A stretch of DNA of 64,000 nucleotides from Candidatus Brachythrix odensensis (GTDB lineage: Bacteria > Chloroflexota > Anaerolineae > J036 > Brachytrichaceae): NCBI GenBank assembly GCA_016714465.1, contig JADKDT010000002.1, positions 124,001-188,000 on the forward strand. Direction: 5' to 3'. The position numbers were made by a program, and so were the translations under genes. Positions 42,918-52,272 of the stretch are shown here, piece after piece; position 1 is the first letter of the stretch, and each line of letters starts with the position of its first letter. Below the pieces are notes generated by a model. That model saw only the letters and a program-made list of their open reading frames with translations. It made no database searches and was not told the DNA's origin.

Positions 42918-43757
42918 TTAGGACAGCCAGAGCATGCGCCGGCCGGCGAGGAAGTAGCGCTGGGCCGCGAGAAAGACTCCAATCGAGGGCAAGGCGTAGA
43001 GCACCGCCGCTGCCATCACCAACGGCCAGCGGGTCTTGTCAAACTGCTGCAAGATCGAGAGGCCAACTGGCAGGGTATAGCGCGCCGGCGATTTGATCAT
43101 GAGCAGCGGATCAATGTAGTCGCCCCAGAAGTACAGAAAGGTCAGCGCGCCCACGGCCATCGCGGTCGGCCCAACCAGTGGAAGCGCGAGGGACCACCAC
43201 ACCCGCACGGCGCTGGCGCCGTCCATGGCGGCAGCGTCAAAGAGGTCGGCCGGCTGCCGCCGAAAAGCCCAGTAGAACAGGAGCGCAAACAGCGGGCTGG
43301 TCCCCATCAAAGCCGGCAGCATCAGGGCGAAGGGCGTGTCAATCAGGCCCGCCCACTTGACCATCAAGAAGCGGGGGAGCCAGATCATGCTGTGCGGGAC
43401 GAGCAGCGCGACGACACAGAAGGCGACCATGCGGCGCTGGACGGCGGGCCCGCTGCGGGCCATGGCCAGCCCCGCCCACGAGGCCACCACCAGGGTGACT
43501 GGCAGGGCCACCGCGACGACAAGAAGCGAGTTCAGCCCATAACGAATGAGATTGCCGTCAGCCAGGGCCTGGCCGTAATTGCCCAGCACGATTGGATTAG
43601 GCAACCACTCCATCGTGGTCGGCAGGGTCCGATCAATCTGGCGCAGCGACAGGGACAGCGCGAACAAGAGCGGCACGGCAAAGACCGCGGCAATAACGAC
43701 TGTCACCATATGCCATCCGACGGTCGTCAAGCGCAAGGCCCTAAATTTCGTCCGCAT
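42918..43757 (-). CDS. Carbohydrate ABC transporter permease (MalG family)
   Basis: 279 residues, six membrane helices. The EAA loop that contacts the ATPase reads DLFDAAAMDGASAVRVWWSLALPL (about 188-211). Forms the channel with the preceding permease, overlapping it by 17 bp. The last gene of an SBP-MalF-MalG unit. No ATP-binding gene is in the cluster, so a shared MsmK/MalK-like ATPase elsewhere is expected. Confidence 0.93.
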   Translation of the reverse strand: MRTKFRALRLTTVGWHMVTVVIAAVFAVPLLFALSLSLRQIDRTLPTTMEWLPNPIVLGNYGQALADGNLIRYGLNSLLVVAVALPVTLVVASWAGLAMARSGPAVQRRMVAFCVVALLVPHSMIWLPRFLMVKWAGLIDTPFALMLPALMGTSPLFALLFYWAFRRQPADLFDAAAMDGASAVRVWWSLALPLVGPTAMAVGALTFLYFWGDYIDPLLMIKSPARYTLPVGLSILQQFDKTRWPLVMAAAVLYALPSIGVFLAAQRYFLAGRRMLWLS

Positions 43758-44610
43758 ACCATCCCCTGCGGGCAGCCAACCCGATCAGGCCAAGCGCGAG
43801 CGCGGCCAGGACGATCATCAGCGTCGTTGCCGCGGCGCCGAGGCCGAACTTCAAGTAGTCGACCGACTGGATACGCGCATACAAGGGCAGGAATAACGTC
43901 GTATAGAACGGGTCGCCGCCGGTCATGATCGACGAGACGGCGAAGGTCCAGGGCAGGGCGAAGATCGTATCCCGCACGGCCACCAGGGCGATCCAGGGGA
44001 GCGCCAGAGGCAACGTCACATGCCGAAAAAGGGACAGGGCGCCAGCGCCATCCGCCTGGGCGGCTTGATAGTAGCTGCGCGGGATGCCCTTCAAGCCAGA
44101 CAACGCCACGACAAACCCCTCGCCAATCTGCAAGCAGGCCATCATCACAAACACGAACCGCGCGCTGTCTTGATCGGCAAGCCAGGCTGGCTGCGCCAAG
44201 CCCAGCGACTTCAGGAGCAAGTTGATCGGGCCATACAGCGGGTTGACGATCCACAGCCACATCAGAGCCGTGGCCGCGTCTGGTATCACCGTTGGGAGAT
44301 ACACAATCGCGCGATACGCGCCAGTTCCACGCCGCTCTCCCCCCAGCCAGAGGGCGAGGCCAAACGCGCCCAGAAGGCGCAACGGCACGCTCAGGGCCAG
44401 AAAGTAGATCGAGTTGCCGAGGGCGATGCCAAAGACGCGATCGTCCAGCAGCTGAATGTAGTTGGCGAAACCAACCCAGTTTGGCGTGGAGAGCGCATCG
44501 TAATCCGTCAACGATAGCCCGATGGCAAGCGCTGCCGGCACCCCCACCAGAACAACGGTGGCGATGACAAAAGGCAGGAGCAGGAGCCGGTAGCGGCGGG
44601 AAGTATCCAC
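43741..44610 (-). CDS. Carbohydrate ABC transporter permease (MalF family)
   Basis: 289 residues, six helices, MalF-type. Start MDTSRRYRLLLLPFVIATVVL; the EAA-like loop GLKGIPRSYYQAAQADGAGALSLFRHVTLPL is conserved in pieces (about 170-200). The ATG at 44610 is 13 nt after the SBP stop. Uptake of a sugar or glycoside is likely; the substrate cannot be told. Confidence 0.93.
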   Translation of the reverse strand: MDTSRRYRLLLLPFVIATVVLVGVPAALAIGLSLTDYDALSTPNWVGFANYIQLLDDRVFGIALGNSIYFLALSVPLRLLGAFGLALWLGGERRGTGAYRAIVYLPTVIPDAATALMWLWIVNPLYGPINLLLKSLGLAQPAWLADQDSARFVFVMMACLQIGEGFVVALSGLKGIPRSYYQAAQADGAGALSLFRHVTLPLALPWIALVAVRDTIFALPWTFAVSSIMTGGDPFYTTLFLPLYARIQSVDYLKFGLGAAATTLMIVLAALALGLIGLAARRGWYADEI

Positions 44611-44623
44611 AGCGGAGATGCGC

Positions 44624-45967
44624 CTACTTTAGCAACGTCGCAACCTGCTTCCCGACAATCTGGACAGCATCCCTTACGGGCTGCACGCCGTAGTAGGACT
44701 TCTCCAATTCTTTGGTAATGGCGGTTTCGATGGCTGGCCAGTTCTTGTGATTTGGGACGGGTCGAATCGGCGTTTCGAGCCAAACCTTGCTATTGGCGGG
44801 CCTGACCGTGGGATTCAAGAACACCGGCGACTCTGCGATGGCCCTGAGCGAGGGAACGAGACGACCGATCTCGGTCATGGTGGTCTGGCCCCGCGGGCCA
44901 GCCGCGAATTCGATCAGCGCCCAGGCGGCATCCTTGTTCTTTGCGGCCGCGGGTATGCAGTAGCCGTCGGAATGCAGGATTGACACGGTCTGGCCCTGGC
45001 TTGGAAGCGCGACGACGTCCCAGTCAAAGCTGTCCTTGATCGTATCGCGGAAGAGCGGCACCACCCGCCGGCTATCCATGTACATCCCAAGTTTGCCATT
45101 CATGAAACGGGTGAGCGAGTCCTCGGCTTTCTCCGCCAACGCGCTCGGCGCGGCCTGGAACTTCACTTGCAGGTCGATATAGCGCTGGATGGCGGCCATG
45201 GCCACCTCGCTGTCAAGGGTGAGTTTTGTCGGCGCGTCTGCCGAATCGACAAGGTCGCCGCCGGCGCTCCAGACATACGGCGCAACGCGGAAGAGGCTGA
45301 TCTCGGTGCCATAGCCGTAGATGCGACCCAGCGCCGGGTCGTCGCGGGAGATCGCCCGAGCACTGGCCACGAAATCGTCCCACGACCAGTTTGCCCTGGG
45401 ATAGTCAAGTTTGGCGCCATCGAAGAGCTTCTTGTTGTAGTAGATGACCGCGCTGGACATGTTTCCGGGCAGGCACCAGGTCGAGCCGCGCCACTTGTAG
45501 GGGCTCATTGCGGCGGGGAAGAAATCCGATTCCCTGAGCATCGTCGATCGGGACAGATAGTCGCCCAGCGGCGCAAGCTGGTTCTTGTCGGCGAAAGGCG
45601 GATAACGCTGGTAGTTCATGAACACGACATCCGAAGGCGCGCCGGAAGCGATGTCGGCGGCCAGACGGTTGCGGTAGTCCGCGCTGGCCGGGATATAGAC
45701 AAGATCGACCTTGATCGCGGGGTTGGCCCTTTCAAAAGCGGCGGCGATGCGCTTATAGGCGTCGAACTCAACGCTGTCGCCCGCGACCATCCAACTCACA
45801 ATGCCCGACGGCGCGGGCGCGCTGGTCGCGGCCAGAACCGACGTTGCGGCCGGTTTGGGCGCCGGCGCAGCCGTCGGTGGCGGCGCCGCGCCGCACGCGG
45901 CGAGCATGAGCGCCGCAGCGAAGATGCCCAGACGAGCAGCCGATTCAGAACGGGCGGTTTTCCACAT
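44624..45967 (-). CDS. Extracellular sugar-binding lipoprotein (ABC family 1)
   Basis: 447 residues. Lipobox LAAC with Cys25, a short Pro/Ala linker, then the family 1 binding fold: FERANPAIKVDLVYIPASADYRNRL in pieces, SAPSDVVFMNYQRYPPFAD, GKLGMYMDSRRVVPLF, AAKNKDAAWALIEFAA. Catches the substrate outside the cell for the two permeases that follow. TAGAAT box 8 nt before the ATG. Confidence 0.93.
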   Translation of the reverse strand: MWKTARSESAARLGIFAAALMLAACGAAPPPTAAPAPKPAATSVLAATSAPAPSGIVSWMVAGDSVEFDAYKRIAAAFERANPAIKVDLVYIPASADYRNRLAADIASGAPSDVVFMNYQRYPPFADKNQLAPLGDYLSRSTMLRESDFFPAAMSPYKWRGSTWCLPGNMSSAVIYYNKKLFDGAKLDYPRANWSWDDFVASARAISRDDPALGRIYGYGTEISLFRVAPYVWSAGGDLVDSADAPTKLTLDSEVAMAAIQRYIDLQVKFQAAPSALAEKAEDSLTRFMNGKLGMYMDSRRVVPLFRDTIKDSFDWDVVALPSQGQTVSILHSDGYCIPAAAKNKDAAWALIEFAAGPRGQTTMTEIGRLVPSLRAIAESPVFLNPTVRPANSKVWLETPIRPVPNHKNWPAIETAITKELEKSYYGVQPVRDAVQIVGKQVATLLK

Positions 45968-45975
45968 AGCCGCAG

Positions 45976-45981
45976 ATTCTA
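45976..45981 (-). promoter_or_regulatory. -10 box (TAGAAT), leaderless sugar ABC operon
   Basis: The minus-strand hexamer is 8 nt upstream of the ATG at 45967. Confidence 0.55.
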
Positions 45982-46019
45982 AGCCCGGTGTCCTGGCCCA
46001 ACCCGATGTGACAAATGAT

Positions 46020-46068
46020 TGTCAGGATCACCCTCCCCGCGCGGAGCGCGGGGAGGGTGATCCTGACA
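46020..46068. repeat. Intergenic hairpin, 23-bp perfect arms, loop GGA (diverged family A)
   Basis: Arms 46020-46042 / 46046-46068 between divergent promoters. The core CCCCGCGC is shared with family A, and the right flank ends GGACGGCTTC as in copy 1, though GGCGAGAT is replaced. Confidence 0.85.
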
Positions 46069-46105
46069 CAGGGTTGCCGGACGGCTTCCAGAGTCCCGCA
46101 GAGAG

Positions 46106-46111
46106 TAAAAT
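46106..46111 (+). promoter_or_regulatory. -10 box (TAAAAT), leaderless aminotransferase
   Basis: Located 8 nt before the ATG at 46120; no SD. Confidence 0.5.
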
Positions 46112-46119
46112 CCGCCGCC

Positions 46120-47310
46120 ATGCGCACTTCGGCCATCACCAACCAGTTCACCGAGTCAGTAATCCGCGAAATGACACGCGTCGCCAACGCCCATGGCGCC
46201 GTCAATCTGTCCCAGGGCTTCCCCGATTGGCCCGCGCCAATGGAAATCAAGGAAGCCGCCGCGCGGGCCATCATGGCCGACGTCAACCAGTACGCCATCA
46301 CCTATGGGGCCAAGCCCTTGCGCATGGCGATCGCCGACCTGTATCGCAATCGCTACGAGATGCAAGTCAACCCCGAGACCGACATCTGCGTGTGCTGCGG
46401 CGCGACCGAGGCCATTATTTCTTCCTTGCTGGCCACCACCAATCCCGGCGACGAGGTCGTGATCTTCGAGCCGTTCTACGAGAACTACGGCCCGGATGCA
46501 TGGATCAGCGGCGCGACCCCGCGCTTTGTCGCCTTGCGGCCAACAAACATAAACGGCACGGTGCGCTGGATGTTCGACCGGGACGAGCTGCGGGCAGCCT
46601 TTGGCCCCAAGACCCGGGCCATCATCGTCAACTCACCCCAGAACCCGACCGGCCACGTCTTTGACTACAACGAGCTCAGGATCATCGCCGACCTGTGCGT
46701 CGAGCGGGACGTCCTGGCGATCACCGATGAAATTTACGAGTTCATCACCTATGACGGGCACACCCATATCCCGATTGCCACCCTGCCTGGCATGGCCGAC
46801 CGGACCATCACGATCAGCGGGCTGAGCAAGACCTGGAGCGTGACCGGCTGGCGGATGGGCTATTCGGTCGCCCCAGCGGATATCACGCTGGGCATCCGCA
46901 AGGTCCACGACTTTTTGACGGTTGGCGCGGCCGCGCCGCTGCAGGAGGCTGGCGCAGTGGCCATGCGCATGCCGGCCGAGTACTACGAAAGCATGCTCGC
47001 CCGCTACACCGTGCGGCGCGAGTTCGCCCTGAACATGCTGCGCGAGAACGGCTTCAAGCCGGTCGTGCCCGAGGGCGCCTACTACATCATGGCAGATTTC
47101 AGCGACCTGCGCCGGTCGGAGGCCGAGGACGACACGGCCTTCGCCATGCGCCTGGTCAAGGACATCGGCGTGGCCACCGTGCCGGGCTCCTCATTTTTCT
47201 GGGCGAAGGGACCGAACAATCCCGGCCGTAGCTTTGTGCGTTTTGCGTTCTGCAAGCAGGAGGCGACCCTCGTCGCCGCCGCCGAGCGTTTGAGCAAGCT
47301 GCACGCATAG
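46120..47310 (+). CDS. Class I/II aminotransferase, PLP-dependent
   Basis: 396 residues. Fold type I enzyme of the kynurenine/methionine aminotransferase-like group: NLSQGFPDWPAP (29-40), CCGATEAI (92-99), NSPQNPTGHVF (171-181), DEIYEFITYD (203-212) and the PLP lysine Lys237 in SGLSKTWSVTGWRMGY. Frame open upstream through a hairpin, but the ATG at 46120 fits family length and the -10 box. It may produce keto-acids from methionine, aromatic amino acids or glutamine; the exact donor is not decided by sequence. Stands alone. Confidence 0.92.
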   Translation: MRTSAITNQFTESVIREMTRVANAHGAVNLSQGFPDWPAPMEIKEAAARAIMADVNQYAITYGAKPLRMAIADLYRNRYEMQVNPETDICVCCGATEAIISSLLATTNPGDEVVIFEPFYENYGPDAWISGATPRFVALRPTNINGTVRWMFDRDELRAAFGPKTRAIIVNSPQNPTGHVFDYNELRIIADLCVERDVLAITDEIYEFITYDGHTHIPIATLPGMADRTITISGLSKTWSVTGWRMGYSVAPADITLGIRKVHDFLTVGAAAPLQEAGAVAMRMPAEYYESMLARYTVRREFALNMLRENGFKPVVPEGAYYIMADFSDLRRSEAEDDTAFAMRLVKDIGVATVPGSSFFWAKGPNNPGRSFVRFAFCKQEATLVAAAERLSKLHA

Positions 47311-47314
47311 TGCT

Positions 47315-47361
47315 TTCCGGAGACGATATCCCCCGCGGAGCGGGGGATATCGTCTCCGGAA
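47315..47361. repeat. Intergenic hairpin, 22-bp perfect arms, loop GGA
   Basis: Arms 47315-47336 / 47340-47361. It fills the whole gap between the two convergent stop codons. Confidence 0.88.
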
Positions 47362-47363
47362 CA

Positions 47364-50300
47364 TTAGCGGACGACTGAGGGAACAAACGCCCGCTTCACC
47401 ACGAACTGGACTTCGATCGCGCCGATGTCACAGATGGCCGAGCCCGCGCCCGGCCGCGGCGCGCCAAGCGCGTCGGCGGGCAGCAGGCACAGGCCGCGAT
47501 CGATGGCCGGGTTTCCCGGCGCCGGTGCGAGATGTCCCATCACCATCGGCAGCATCGGCGCGGCCGTCTTGGTGATGTCGGTCGAGGCGAGCAGCGCGCA
47601 GCTCGTGTCGGAGGACAGGTTGTAGCCGCCCGAAATCGGCGCGCCGACGCAGTTGCCCAGGTCATTCCCGCTCAGCAGCGTGTTAGCCAGCGTGATCATG
47701 CCCGTGCTTCGATACAGGCCACCACCATCGGCGGCAAAACCCGACACGCCGTTCGCCGCAAGGGTTACATTGGTCAGGCGCCCGCTGCCCGAATCAAAGT
47801 AGATGGCGCCGCCATGATTATCGAAACCATCGGCCCGGTTCCCCGCAAAGGTCGTGTTGGACATTACCAGAGCGCCCGCGACGAAGAGACCGCCGCCCTT
47901 GTTGCTGCTTCCACTGTTGACATTCGAGAGCACCGATGCGCTGCTGATCGTGAGCGCGCCCGTGCTGAAAATCCCGCCGCCCAGCCCAGCACTGGTGCCG
48001 GGCATCGAGTTTGAGGCGATCTGACTGCTGAGAACGTTCAGCGCGCCGGCATTGAAGATTCCGCCGCCTCGCCCGCCATACGAATCCTTGACAGCGTTAC
48101 CGACGATCTGAGTATTGGACAGGGTCAGCCTCCCGAAGTTCGCAATACCACCGCCGTTGCCGTTGTAGTCCGCAGCCACGTTGTTGGCGATCCGGCCGCG
48201 CAGCACGGTGACCGTCACACCGCCGCTGACGCTCAATCCACCCCCATCCAGGCCGATTACCCTGCCGTTGACCAGGGCCATATCCTCGATGGCGACGACC
48301 CCGCCGGTGACTGCCGCGACTCGCCCGGCCTGAATTGCATCGAGGGTGGCAGGGAACAGCGCAGCATTCGGCGTCACCCACTCAGTGATGGCGTAGCCGC
48401 CCCGGATCGTGACCGTGCGAGTCACCGTCATCTGTCCAACGCAGTATCCCGCCACCTTGACCAATTGCCCCGGCGACGCGTCGCCCAGGGCCTCCTGAAT
48501 GGTGTAGCGCACAGGCCCATCCACGATCCCATCCCAGGCGCGCGCGTAGCAGGCCTGAACGGTGACCCGCGCCGCGCTGCGATCGTCGGCCGGCAGGATG
48601 TCGCCCGTGATCTGGCTGGACACGGTGTTGGTGAAGCTGGCGTCGCCACCCAAGCCCAGGCTGATCACACCGCTGACCGTGATCACCCCGCCCGCGCCCG
48701 GCGCGAGGCTGGTTAGTTGCCAGGTAAAGGCCGGGCCGCCGATCTGGGCCAGCGGTCCGGTCCAGCTCGCCGTCGGCTGGGTGAGCGTCACGGGCACGAG
48801 ATCGATGATTGTGCCCGAGGCCGGGGTCAGCCCTGAGTTGGTGTAGGCGATCGTGAAGGTGATCCGCGCGCCGGGCAGGTTGATCGCGGGTTCAGTCGCC
48901 TTGACCAGAGTCAGGTTCGGCGCGGTATAGACCGTCACTGATGCTCCGGCGCTGTTGTTGCCCGGCGCGCCGTCGCCTGGCGCGGCGATATTCGTTGACA
49001 CCGCGATGACGGTGGCGTCGCTGGTCGTCAGGGGCGTCGTGCCGCTGAGGGTGATTGTCAGCAGGCCCTGTTGGGCCAGGCCGGCGCCCACCCAGGCCAG
49101 GGTGTTTCCAGACGCGCTGGTGGGGGTGAGCGCGACGCCAACGGGGAGGGCCGTCGTTGACACGACGCCGATCAGACCCAGTCCATACACCGTCGAGACA
49201 GAGAACACCGACGCGCGGCCTGTGCCACTGTTGCTGATGACGATCGTCCAGGTGATGGCGCGCCCTGGAATCGTGCGGGTTGGCGCAGCGGTTGCGGCCA
49301 CGCCCAGATCAATCGACGTCCCTTGCGTTTCGATCGCGCCGATGTCGCAGAACGGGGTCCCTGTGCCAGGCCGCAGGGCGCCCAGGGCGTCCGTGCTTTG
49401 CAGACAAGTCCCCGCATCGACAGCCAGGCTGCCCAGTATTGGCGCGCGATGTCCATTGGAAAGCGGCGCCAGCAGTCCCGGTGTGTTGACCACATCAGTT
49501 GGCGCTCCAAGCGAACAGCTGCCATCGCTGGACAGGTTGTAGCCGCCCGACACGACCGAACCCGCGCAATTGCCTCCATTGTTGTTGTCCAGGAGCGTGT
49601 TGGTCAATGTCATCACGCCGCCATTGCGGAAGATTCCGCCGCCCACGGAGGAACTGCCTGACACCCCGTTTGCAGCAAGCGTGATATTTGTGAGGTTGGC
49701 GCTCCCGGTCTCGAGGTACATCGCGCCACCCTGGTGGGCAAATCCGTCGGCGCGATTACCGGCTAGGGTCGAATTGAGCATGCTCACGGACCCGCTGGTG
49801 TACAGGCCGCCACCCCGGTTGCTGCTGCTGTTATTGGTATTGGACAAGATCGAGGTGTTGACGACGGTCAGCGCGCCACTGTTGAAGATCCCGCCGCCCT
49901 GCCCGCCGCTCGCGCCGAGGAGGACATTGGAGACAACCTGGCTGTTGAGCACGGTCAGCGCGCCGTTGTTGAAGATGCCGCCGCCTTTGCCGCCGCTCGA
50001 GCCACTGACGACGTTGGAGGCAACCACCGTCGTCGAAACGACCAGCGTTCCACTGTTGGCGATGCCGCCCCCGTCGCTGTTGAAGCCCGAACCACGGTTG
50101 CCAGTCACGCGCGCGCGCAAGAGCGTCGCTGTGACACCGCTCGACACGCTTAGGCCGGCTCCGTCCGCGCCGTTCACACGTCCGTTGACCAGGGCCAAAT
50201 CCTCAACACTGATCGTGCCGCTGGTGAGGGCCAGGACACGGCCATTCAGCACGGCGTCGAGCGTTGCGGGGAAGGTCGCGGCGTCGGCGGTCACCCACTG

Positions 50301-52094
50301 GGTGAGGGCATACCCGCCTCGAATGGTGAGGCTCTTGGCGACGGTGGTTTGTCCAACGCAGGTTCCCGCCACCTTGACCAGTTGGCCCGGCGACGCGTCG
50401 TCGACAGCCTGCTGCAGCCGGAGCCGAATGACGCCATCGGTAACGCCATCAAAGGCCCGCGCGAAGCAGGCGCTGAGGTTGACTGGCGCGGCGCTCTTTT
50501 CGCCAGCCGGCTCCAGGTCGCCGGGGGTGTAGCTCGTCACGGTGTTGGTAAAGACGTTGTCGCCGATGAGACCTGCGCTCAGCACGCCAGTGATGGTGAT
50601 GACGCCGCCGCTGCCGGCCGCCAGCGGCCCATACGTCCAGGCGAGTGTCTGGCCCCCGACCGGGGTGAGCGGACCCGTCCAGGTGGCGACGGGCGAAGTG
50701 ACGGTGATGGGGACGATGTCGGTGATCCAGCCCGTCGCCGCGTCAAAACCGATGTTGGAGTAGACGATGGTGTAGGTCACCCGCTCGCCAGGCATGACCG
50801 GCGCGGCGCTTGTCGATTTGACGAGATTGAGGTCCGGGGCGAAGGAAGCGAGGAAGGCCGCGCTGGCGCTGTCGTTGGCCGTCGATGCGTCAGACGGCGC
50901 ATACACCGCCGAGGTGGTCGTCAGCAGCGCCGATTGGGTCAGGGTGACCGCGCCGTTACCCGTCAGGGTCACGGTCAGCCGCGCGCCCTGGCGCAGGTTG
51001 GCCCCCGCCCAGGTCAACACACTGTCGGCGGCGCCCGTGGGAGAGAGCGAGGCCAGGGCCGTGGTGATCGTCTTCGAGACCACATTGACAAACGCCGGCG
51101 CCAGCGTCTCGGTCAAGGCGAAGGATGCGACGCGACCCGTGCCGACGTTGGAGATGACGATGGTGTAGGTGACCGGCCGCCCGAGCATGGCGACGGTCGG
51201 CGTGACGGAGATTTGGGTGGCAAGGTCCACGGTCACGTTCTGGGCCTCAACCGCGCCGATGTCGCAGAAGGCCGTGCCCGTTCCGGGGCGAGCCTGCGCG
51301 AGGGCGTCCATGGTTTGGGCGCACACGCCCCCATCAATGGCGAGGCTGTCAGGGAGGGGCGTGGCGTAGCCGAGGACGGGCGTGCCCAGAAGCGACTTGG
51401 TGTTTGGCAGGTCGGTGGGCTGATTCAGGTTGCACGAGCCGTCAGAGGACAGGTTGTTTCCGGCGGACGCAAACGTCCCATTGCAGTTCCCGTTGGCATT
51501 GGAGAAGACGGTATTGCTGAGCGTCGTTGTACCAACTCTGGCGTAGTAGACGCTGGACGGGGTATTGCTCAGAATCGTGACGTTGCGGAGCGTGACGTTG
51601 ACATCCGCCAGAATGCCAGCAGTATTGCTCACAATGCTCGTGTTCTCAAGGGTCGCCGAACCGCCCCGAAAGAACAACTGGGATGCATTCGCATAGATCG
51701 CCGAGTTGCGGACCGTCAGGATATTGTCACTGAACAACGTATTCCCGCCTGACCCAGCGCCGGTCAGCCGGATGCCATCCAAGGTCAGATTGCCGCTGGG
51801 CGAGCGCACCCAGAAGAAGGTCGAGATGCCCGAACCTGCAAGGGTAATCTGATTCCCGCCACTGATCACAACGGTCGAGTTGATCTGACGGCTATCGGTC
51901 GTGACCGTGATCGTGGCCGGCCCGCCGCAGTTGAAGGTGATCAGGCCGCCCGAGGCGAGGGCGGTGCCCAGGCCCGCATCCGTGCACGGGTTGACGATGG
52001 CGTCCGCCCTTGCCGGCCGCGCCGAACCAAGCGCAACCAGCCCGGCCGCAACGAGCGCGAAAATGACAGTACAAACCCAACGTATTGACTTCAT
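47364..52094 (-). CDS. Very large secreted beta-helix / DUF11 repeat protein
   Basis: 1576 residues. Signal peptide (KSIRWVCTVIFALVAAGLVAL, in part, cleaved after RPARADA). Three parallel beta-helix blocks follow, each a right-handed repeat rich in N-T/S and ending in the choice-of-anchor-type sequence RPGTGTxFCDIGAxE: about 40-320, 620-980 and 1250-1570. Between them are pairs of DUF11-like domains (TIVISNVGTGR, TYTIVYSNIGFD). The C-terminus reads KRAFVPSVVR. Start ATG 52094, with SD GGGAG. Duplication inside the protein is visible at DNA level as well. Probably a surface or released adhesin-like or structural protein. Confidence 0.88.
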   Translation of the reverse strand: MKSIRWVCTVIFALVAAGLVALGSARPARADAIVNPCTDAGLGTALASGGLITFNCGGPATITVTTDSRQINSTVVISGGNQITLAGSGISTFFWVRSPSGNLTLDGIRLTGAGSGGNTLFSDNILTVRNSAIYANASQLFFRGGSATLENTSIVSNTAGILADVNVTLRNVTILSNTPSSVYYARVGTTTLSNTVFSNANGNCNGTFASAGNNLSSDGSCNLNQPTDLPNTKSLLGTPVLGYATPLPDSLAIDGGVCAQTMDALAQARPGTGTAFCDIGAVEAQNVTVDLATQISVTPTVAMLGRPVTYTIVISNVGTGRVASFALTETLAPAFVNVVSKTITTALASLSPTGAADSVLTWAGANLRQGARLTVTLTGNGAVTLTQSALLTTTSAVYAPSDASTANDSASAAFLASFAPDLNLVKSTSAAPVMPGERVTYTIVYSNIGFDAATGWITDIVPITVTSPVATWTGPLTPVGGQTLAWTYGPLAAGSGGVITITGVLSAGLIGDNVFTNTVTSYTPGDLEPAGEKSAAPVNLSACFARAFDGVTDGVIRLRLQQAVDDASPGQLVKVAGTCVGQTTVAKSLTIRGGYALTQWVTADAATFPATLDAVLNGRVLALTSGTISVEDLALVNGRVNGADGAGLSVSSGVTATLLRARVTGNRGSGFNSDGGGIANSGTLVVSTTVVASNVVSGSSGGKGGGIFNNGALTVLNSQVVSNVLLGASGGQGGGIFNSGALTVVNTSILSNTNNSSSNRGGGLYTSGSVSMLNSTLAGNRADGFAHQGGAMYLETGSANLTNITLAANGVSGSSSVGGGIFRNGGVMTLTNTLLDNNNGGNCAGSVVSGGYNLSSDGSCSLGAPTDVVNTPGLLAPLSNGHRAPILGSLAVDAGTCLQSTDALGALRPGTGTPFCDIGAIETQGTSIDLGVAATAAPTRTIPGRAITWTIVISNSGTGRASVFSVSTVYGLGLIGVVSTTALPVGVALTPTSASGNTLAWVGAGLAQQGLLTITLSGTTPLTTSDATVIAVSTNIAAPGDGAPGNNSAGASVTVYTAPNLTLVKATEPAINLPGARITFTIAYTNSGLTPASGTIIDLVPVTLTQPTASWTGPLAQIGGPAFTWQLTSLAPGAGGVITVSGVISLGLGGDASFTNTVSSQITGDILPADDRSAARVTVQACYARAWDGIVDGPVRYTIQEALGDASPGQLVKVAGYCVGQMTVTRTVTIRGGYAITEWVTPNAALFPATLDAIQAGRVAAVTGGVVAIEDMALVNGRVIGLDGGGLSVSGGVTVTVLRGRIANNVAADYNGNGGGIANFGRLTLSNTQIVGNAVKDSYGGRGGGIFNAGALNVLSSQIASNSMPGTSAGLGGGIFSTGALTISSASVLSNVNSGSSNKGGGLFVAGALVMSNTTFAGNRADGFDNHGGAIYFDSGSGRLTNVTLAANGVSGFAADGGGLYRSTGMITLANTLLSGNDLGNCVGAPISGGYNLSSDTSCALLASTDITKTAAPMLPMVMGHLAPAPGNPAIDRGLCLLPADALGAPRPGAGSAICDIGAIEVQFVVKRAFVPSVVR

Positions 52095-52208
52095 GCGAAA
52101 GGCTCCCCCACCGAGACGACGCAAGACCGCCTCAGCCCAGAAAACGAAACTGAGGGCGCGCGACGCGCGTCCTCAAACAGATCAGGAACTCCTGACAATA
52201 CCCGCTTT

Positions 52209-52251
52209 CGGAGGGGACATTCCCCGCGCTGGCGCGGGGAGTGTCCCTCCG
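52209..52251. repeat. Intergenic hairpin, about 20-bp arms
   Basis: Arms CGGAGGGGACA.../...TGTCCCTCCG with the CCCCGCGC/GCGCGGGG core and a 2-nt loop, one mismatch and one bulge. Between two minus-strand genes. Confidence 0.8.
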
Positions 52252-52272
52252 TAGCAGGTTCTGTGAGTGATT

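Noticed and set aside
42867..43928. Plus-strand frame of 353 codons opposite the MalG permease
   Set aside because: Arg/Gln/His-rich shadow; the minus strand has a clear permease.
47364..52124. CRISPR-like array suggested by repeated blocks
   Set aside because: Repeats are protein-coding beta-helix repeats, irregular in length, without constant repeat/spacer periodicity.
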